This document shows positions 59,851 to 64,000 of a DNA stretch of 64,000 bases, one piece after another. How positions within the stretch are numbered: the first letter of the stretch is position 1; every line of letters starts with the position of its first letter. The notes below the pieces were generated by a model, which made no database searches, was not told where the DNA came from, and saw nothing but the letters and a program-made list of their open reading frames with translations. Origin of the DNA: Sphingobacterium bambusae (GTDB lineage: Bacteria; Bacteroidota; Bacteroidia; Sphingobacteriales; Sphingobacteriaceae); the NCBI RefSeq assembly GCF_033955345.1, contig NZ_CP138332.1:310001-374000 (forward strand), given 5' to 3'. A program made the translations under genes and the position numbers.

Positions 59851-60159
59851 ATGAACATTGACAGAATAGAATTTAATAGCTGGATGGAAAGGATCGTGCA
59901 GCGCATGGATATGCTCGAGGACTCCCTTCGCCAGGCTGAACGAAACCGAACGAGCGTTGATGGCGAAGAGCTCCTAGACAATCAGGACGTGTTGCAGATG
60001 CTAAAAATATCCACCCGCTCTCTGCAGCGCTACCGCTCCTCGGGCAGACTGCCCTATTACACAATCAGCGGAAAACTCTACTACAAGCTCTCGGATGTGC
60101 ACGAGTTTATCCGCTCAAGCTTCAACCAATCCCCGGTGCGCAGGAAAGACAAGCGGTGA
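59851..60159 (+). CDS. Helix-turn-helix (excisionase/MerR-like HTH_17) protein
   Basis: 102 residues from ATG 59851. The N-terminus is a predicted coiled coil (MERIVQRMDMLEDSLRQAERN). The C-terminus is an HTH of the kind in Bacteroidota ICE excisionase-like proteins: LLDNQDVLQMLKISTRSLQRYRSSGRLPYYTISGKLYYKLSDVHEFI. Likely a DNA-binding regulator or accessory recombination factor of the element. Confidence 0.85.
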   Translation: MNIDRIEFNSWMERIVQRMDMLEDSLRQAERNRTSVDGEELLDNQDVLQMLKISTRSLQRYRSSGRLPYYTISGKLYYKLSDVHEFIRSSFNQSPVRRKDKR

Positions 60160-60237
60160 CAAAGAAAGCGCTGCTGCGACACGAAGCGATAAGCTAGCGC
60201 ATCCATCCTACTTTCGATAAGCAAACATAGGTTAACC

Positions 60238-61653
60238 ATGCAAGAAAAGACAAACAGAGAAAACATGGAGCAAAAAGCAAGCGATATGCTGCTTGTGCTG
60301 GATAAGGCATTAAAAAAGATCATGGCAGTAAAAGGCATAAGCAAAGATGGTCAGCTCCAGACGGTCGAGCCGCTGGAAAAGAATAAAAACCAGTTTTTAA
60401 AGATCGATAAGCAGGGAGATCCCCTATCGAACTTCTTTAACAATTTCGCTAGCCAGCTGGACAACCCCACAAACTTTTCCTTCTACCGTATTCCCCTGAC
60501 CAGCTTATCCTGGGCCAGAGGATCTCTGCAGCAGCACGCGCTGAGCGAAAGTGAGCAAAGCAAAGATTTTCTAGCCATGCATGCAATCGACTTTACGCAA
60601 ACAAATAACAAAAAAACCGATAAGATGAAAACAGCACAAAACACAGAAACCTCCAGCGAATACCGCTATCAGCCTGAGCAGATCGACTGGAAAACGATGA
60701 ACAACATTGGCCTTGGAAAAGAGCGCCTAGAAAAATTGAACCTCCTTGATCCGCTCCTGCGCGGCTTTAAAACCAATCAACTTGTGCCCTTAACGCTAAA
60801 TCTTGGTACGGCGGTCACCCGGCTAGAGGCTAGGCTATCCCTCCAAAAGAGCGATAACGATCAGGTCGTTCTGGCCATCCATGGTGTTCGCAAGGAGCCG
60901 CAACTAAATAGCCGCTTTTTTGGACACGAGTTTAGCCAAGACGATAAAGACAACCTGCTGAAAACCGGCAACATGGGGCGCGTGGTCAATTTGACCAATC
61001 CCAAGACCGGGGAAGCAACGCCCTCGATGATAAGCGTGGACCGCTTTACCAACGAGCTGGTGTCCATGCGCGTGGATAGGTTGAAGGCGCCCGATGAAAT
61101 CAAGGGGGTCAAGCTTAGTGAGCCGCAAAAGCAGACCCTGCTAGAGGGTAAGCCGCTACACCTACAAGGCATGATCTCTAAAAAGGGAGACCCGTTCGAT
61201 GCGACCATCCAGTTCAATGCCGATAAGCGGCACGTCGAGTTCATCTTTGATCGCTCGGAGCTACGTCAGCAATTACAAAACACGCCACAGAACACCTTGC
61301 AAGAACCACCGAAAACCTTCCGAGGAAAGGAGCTCAGCGATGAGCAGTACAAGAACTTCGCTGCCGGGCAGACCGTCTACATGGATAACCTGATCGATAA
61401 GAAAGGTCAAAACTATCAAGGATACATCACGCTAAACAAAGATACCGGTAGAACCGACTTCTCGTTCCAGAATCCCGAGCAGCTAAAAAGCCAGGCCAAA
61501 CCTGTGGAAGCCTCCAAAACGCAGACCGCGGTAAATTCCGAGGGCAAGAGCAATGAGGCGACCAAGAATATCAAGGAGCCGCTCAAAAATGCGCAGCAGA
61601 CAGCAACTAGCGAGCAGCAAAAGCCCGCTAAATCCAAGGGACGCAAAATGTAA
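60238..61653 (+). CDS. DUF3945/DUF4099-type ICE accessory protein
   Basis: 471 residues, hydrophilic. The middle region (WKTMNNIGLGKERLEKLNLLDPLLRGFKTNQLVPL) fits DUF4099. DUF3945-type repeats follow: GVKLSEPQKQTLLEGKPLHLQGMISKKGDPFDATIQFNADKRHVEF and a second, more diverged one, GKELSDEQYKNFAAGQTVYMDNLIDKKGQNYQGYITLNKDTGRTDF. The tail is a Lys/Gln-rich disordered stretch. Found beside topB on Bacteroidota conjugative elements; exact role unknown. It stops 5 bases before topB. Confidence 0.8.
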   Translation: MQEKTNRENMEQKASDMLLVLDKALKKIMAVKGISKDGQLQTVEPLEKNKNQFLKIDKQGDPLSNFFNNFASQLDNPTNFSFYRIPLTSLSWARGSLQQHALSESEQSKDFLAMHAIDFTQTNNKKTDKMKTAQNTETSSEYRYQPEQIDWKTMNNIGLGKERLEKLNLLDPLLRGFKTNQLVPLTLNLGTAVTRLEARLSLQKSDNDQVVLAIHGVRKEPQLNSRFFGHEFSQDDKDNLLKTGNMGRVVNLTNPKTGEATPSMISVDRFTNELVSMRVDRLKAPDEIKGVKLSEPQKQTLLEGKPLHLQGMISKKGDPFDATIQFNADKRHVEFIFDRSELRQQLQNTPQNTLQEPPKTFRGKELSDEQYKNFAAGQTVYMDNLIDKKGQNYQGYITLNKDTGRTDFSFQNPEQLKSQAKPVEASKTQTAVNSEGKSNEATKNIKEPLKNAQQTATSEQQKPAKSKGRKM

Positions 61654-61658
61654 GAACA

Positions 61659-63731
61659 ATGATTACCATACTAGCAGAAAAGCCGAGTGTTGCGCGCGAA
61701 ATTGCGCGCGCGGTCGGCGCAACAAAAAACCAAGATGGCTACTTATCGGGAAACGGCTATCAGGTGAGCTGGGCGATCGGCCATCTTATAGATCTGGCCA
61801 TGCCCGAGGACTACCTCACTGAAGGCTCGTCTCCCACAGCCGAGCTGCCCATTATTCCTGATCCCTTTACCCTACGTGTTCGCCGAACAAAAGATAAGAA
61901 AGCCTACAATGATGATCCAGCCGCGAGCAAGCAGTTAAAGGTGATCAAAAAGCTTTTTCAAACTTGTGAAAGCATCATCGTCGCAACCGACGCAGGAAGA
62001 GAGGGCGAGCTAATCTTTCGCTATATCTACCAGTACCTTGAATCCAAGACGCCCTTCCAGCGCCTATGGATCAGTTCGCTCACCCAAAAAGCCATTATGG
62101 ATGGCCTTACTAATCTGCAGCCGGGAAAAAACTACGATCGCTTATATCATTCGGCCAAAGCGCGAAGTGAAGCTGACTGGCTCATTGGTATCAATGCCAG
62201 CCGAGCGCTGAGCATCGCTGCCGCAGAGCGGGCGCACTCATTAGGACGTGTGCAAACGCCTACCCTTGCTTTAATATGCAAGCGTCACAAGGAACATGAA
62301 CATTTCATTTCCAGCAGTTGCTGGCAGATCGAGCTTAGCCATAATAAAGAGGGTGTAGCTTTTAAAAGCCTTTCGATAGGCCAGTGGAAAAGTAGGCAGG
62401 AAGCCCAATCCACTTTAACGTCCCTAGAGCGAAAAGACAGCTTCCTGCTAGTCAGCAAGCTCGATAAAAAACGTATGGAGGAACAGCCGCCTCTTCTGTT
62501 TGATTTGACCGGACTTCAAAAACAGGCTAATAAGCAATTAAACCTTACTGCACAAGAGACTTTGGATATTGCCCAAAAACTTTATGAAAAGCGTTTTATC
62601 TCCTATCCGCGTACCTCCTGCGAATATATTCCCGAAGACCTCTGGCCGGCAATCCCCGGACTGATCTTGCTACTTGGCCAGCGGGAAAGCTGCAGCAGAG
62701 CTTCCGGCACGCTGCGTCTAGAAAGACCAAACAAACGCATCGTGAATAGCCAGAAGATAACCGACCATCACGGTTTGCTGATTACCGAAGTCCTGCCAAC
62801 AGCCCTGAGCGCAAAAGAAAACGCAGTATACGATATGATTGCCCTGCGCATGCTGGAAGCACTGGCAACCCTGTGCGTAAAAGAACACAGCCAAGTGGAG
62901 CTGCAAGCTGCAAACCATGCTTTTATTGCAAAAGGCAGTCGCATGATTCAGCAGGGATGGCGCGCTGTGCGTGGCATCTTCAGTGAGGATGATCAGCCTA
63001 ATGAAAGCCTCCCCGAGTTCAGCGAAGGGGATACCCTAAAAATTGGCGAAAGCAATCTTAAAGAAAAAAGAACTAAAGCCCCGGCTTTATACACCGAGGC
63101 CAGCCTGCTTACCGCGATGGAAACAGCCGGAAAAACCTTACAAACGCAAAACGAGCGAAAGGTACTCCAGCAGCTCGGTCTAGGCACTGCGTCCACCCGA
63201 GCAGCTATCATGGAGACTCTAATTAATCGCGGATACATTGAGCGGCGCAAAAAAGCCATCCTGCCCACCAATAAAGGACGCGAGATTTATGAGCAGATCA
63301 AAGATCTGCTGATCGCTTCTCCCGAGATGACCGCCAAGTGGGAACTCGCCTTGCAAGAGATCGAAACCGGCAAAATGGATGCTGGAGAGTTCGCTGCGCA
63401 GATTACGGACTATACCCGGCAGGTTACTAGCGAGCTTAAGGCGATTAATCTTCCAGACAATCAAATAACCGATCTAAGCTGCCCAAAATGCAAGATTGAA
63501 AAGCTGCACCTCAATGATCGGCAAATTCGATGCAGCAGTGCCGCTTGTGGCTGGAAACAATACCGCATGATCTGCGGGGTGCAGCTTAGCCCGGAGGATC
63601 TCAAGCAGCTTGTTACCAAGAACAAAACCGGACTTATCAAGGGCCTCAAAGGTCGATCAGGAAAATCCTTTGATGCGCAGCTCGTACTAAATGATCAGGC
63701 CGTAAGCAGCTTCGAATTCCCAAGAAGATAA
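61659..63731 (+). CDS. topB: DNA topoisomerase III (type IA), element-borne
   Basis: 690 residues. N-terminal Toprim (MITILAEKPSVAREIARAVGA; DAGREGELIFRYIY), catalytic Tyr in KRFISYPRTSCEYIPEDL, GRVQTPTLALI, and a C-terminal zinc-finger pair CPKCKIEKLHLNDRQIRCSSAACGW. Relaxes or decatenates DNA during element transfer. Co-transcribed with the DUF3945 gene (5-base gap). Full length for TopB of ICEs. Confidence 0.93.
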   Translation: MITILAEKPSVAREIARAVGATKNQDGYLSGNGYQVSWAIGHLIDLAMPEDYLTEGSSPTAELPIIPDPFTLRVRRTKDKKAYNDDPAASKQLKVIKKLFQTCESIIVATDAGREGELIFRYIYQYLESKTPFQRLWISSLTQKAIMDGLTNLQPGKNYDRLYHSAKARSEADWLIGINASRALSIAAAERAHSLGRVQTPTLALICKRHKEHEHFISSSCWQIELSHNKEGVAFKSLSIGQWKSRQEAQSTLTSLERKDSFLLVSKLDKKRMEEQPPLLFDLTGLQKQANKQLNLTAQETLDIAQKLYEKRFISYPRTSCEYIPEDLWPAIPGLILLLGQRESCSRASGTLRLERPNKRIVNSQKITDHHGLLITEVLPTALSAKENAVYDMIALRMLEALATLCVKEHSQVELQAANHAFIAKGSRMIQQGWRAVRGIFSEDDQPNESLPEFSEGDTLKIGESNLKEKRTKAPALYTEASLLTAMETAGKTLQTQNERKVLQQLGLGTASTRAAIMETLINRGYIERRKKAILPTNKGREIYEQIKDLLIASPEMTAKWELALQEIETGKMDAGEFAAQITDYTRQVTSELKAINLPDNQITDLSCPKCKIEKLHLNDRQIRCSSAACGWKQYRMICGVQLSPEDLKQLVTKNKTGLIKGLKGRSGKSFDAQLVLNDQAVSSFEFPRR

Positions 63732-63793
63732 GATCGTACAATAAAGATTAAAATAAATCTTACAAAACTAATAATAAACAAATAGCAACGATT

Positions 63794-64000
63794 ATGTCTA
63801 GTAAAACTTCAAAGAATATGTCTTACTTTAAGCAACGTCTACAAGAGCTACTCTTCAGCAGCTTCCCCGAATTAGCCCATGACCAAAAGTTTATTGAGCA
63901 GCGCTCTAAGTGGGCAGCCAATGCCTATGAAGGGGCATTTCTCGCCGGGAATCCCGTTATCGAGTGCGAGCAGATTGCCAGCGAGATCCTGTTTGAAGGG
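63794..64000 (+). CDS. DUF1896-family protein, 3' end outside the window
   Basis: 69 codons visible from ATG 63794: MSSKTSKNMSYFKQRLQELL then FSSFPELAHDQKFIEQRSKWAANAYEGAFLAGNPVIECEQIASEILFEG. The pattern FxxxLxxxL-SSFPE-L..D..FI..R...A...YE.AF..G.....C...A...LF.G is that of DUF1896 proteins, routinely next to topB on Bacteroidota ICEs. Function unknown. Confidence 0.8.
   Translation, partial: MSSKTSKNMSYFKQRLQELLFSSFPELAHDQKFIEQRSKWAANAYEGAFLAGNPVIECEQIASEILFEG

Noticed and set aside
1..64000. SAM (S-box), cobalamin or TPP riboswitches, CRISPR arrays, tRNA and rRNA genes
   Set aside because: Looked for in the leaders and gaps; no conserved cores, spaced repeats or cloverleaf-like sequence seen by eye.

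Overview
The window looks like a chromosomal segment of a Bacteroidota bacterium, most likely a Sphingobacteriaceae-type genus (Sphingobacterium/Pedobacter-like). The grounds are four SusC/SusD outer-membrane uptake pairs, TlpA thioredoxins with DUF4369-like N-termini, DUF4843, RadC/DUF3945/TopB/DUF1896 conjugative-element genes, and promoters of the Bacteroidota type (TTG...TAnnTTTG) rather than the E. coli type. I see no rRNA, tRNA or CRISPR array.

Layout. 1-8.2 kb holds stress and housekeeping genes: a 3'-truncated large-subunit catalase (katE), a lone receiver domain, a CinA-type amidohydrolase, five consecutive terminator-like hairpins in 0.5 kb, a lipoprotein, a CPBP protease and a Fur-family regulator. 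8.4-10.5 kb is a LOV (blue-light) histidine kinase followed by a guanine-deaminase-type enzyme. 10.5-20.2 kb is a minus-strand operon coding for SusC, SusD, two paralogous DoxX-like membrane proteins, cytochrome c and a SoxC/sulfite-oxidase-type molybdoenzyme. It ends in a 47-codon remnant of an FAD oxidoreductase. 20.2-22.9 kb carries an orphan MetQ lipoprotein and serine acetyltransferase CysE. 24.3-43.8 kb carries three more SusC/SusD pairs with three TlpA-type thioredoxins. 44-46.2 kb carries two redox or VOC genes, each paired with an HxlR regulator. 46.4-47.7 kb is an IS256-family element. 48-57.5 kb is an AT-rich peptide-secretion cluster. 58.3-64 kb is an ICE-type module.

How the genes fit together. 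Between 10 and 44 kb nearly every operon carries a sulfur or thiol function. Five promoter regions carry a related inverted repeat (half-sites like AGTCTAYTAA / TTARTAGACT), usually just upstream of a TATATTTG -7 box. Several of the following leaders contain tiny ORFs ending in or containing Cys/Met codons, e.g. ...RMCCQM-stop, ...RMCVPMHMM-stop and MICPC... Three SusC genes also share a near-identical 19-nt element about 26-31 nt before the start codon. In two cases this element lies in a small ORF that abuts or overlaps the SusC start. My main hypothesis is a sulfur-amino-acid-responsive regulon for organosulfur uptake, with transcriptional control at the inverted repeat and translational control by leader peptides. 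The evidence is sequence pattern only.

The second notable system is the 48-57.5 kb cluster. A double-glycine precursor peptide with a four-cysteine core sits among a C39-peptidase ABC exporter, an HlyD adaptor, a C39-like/VKOR/thioredoxin fusion, a TlpA lipoprotein and two glycosyltransferases, one of them a tandem GT25 duplication. This suggests a secreted, disulfide-bonded and possibly glycosylated peptide.
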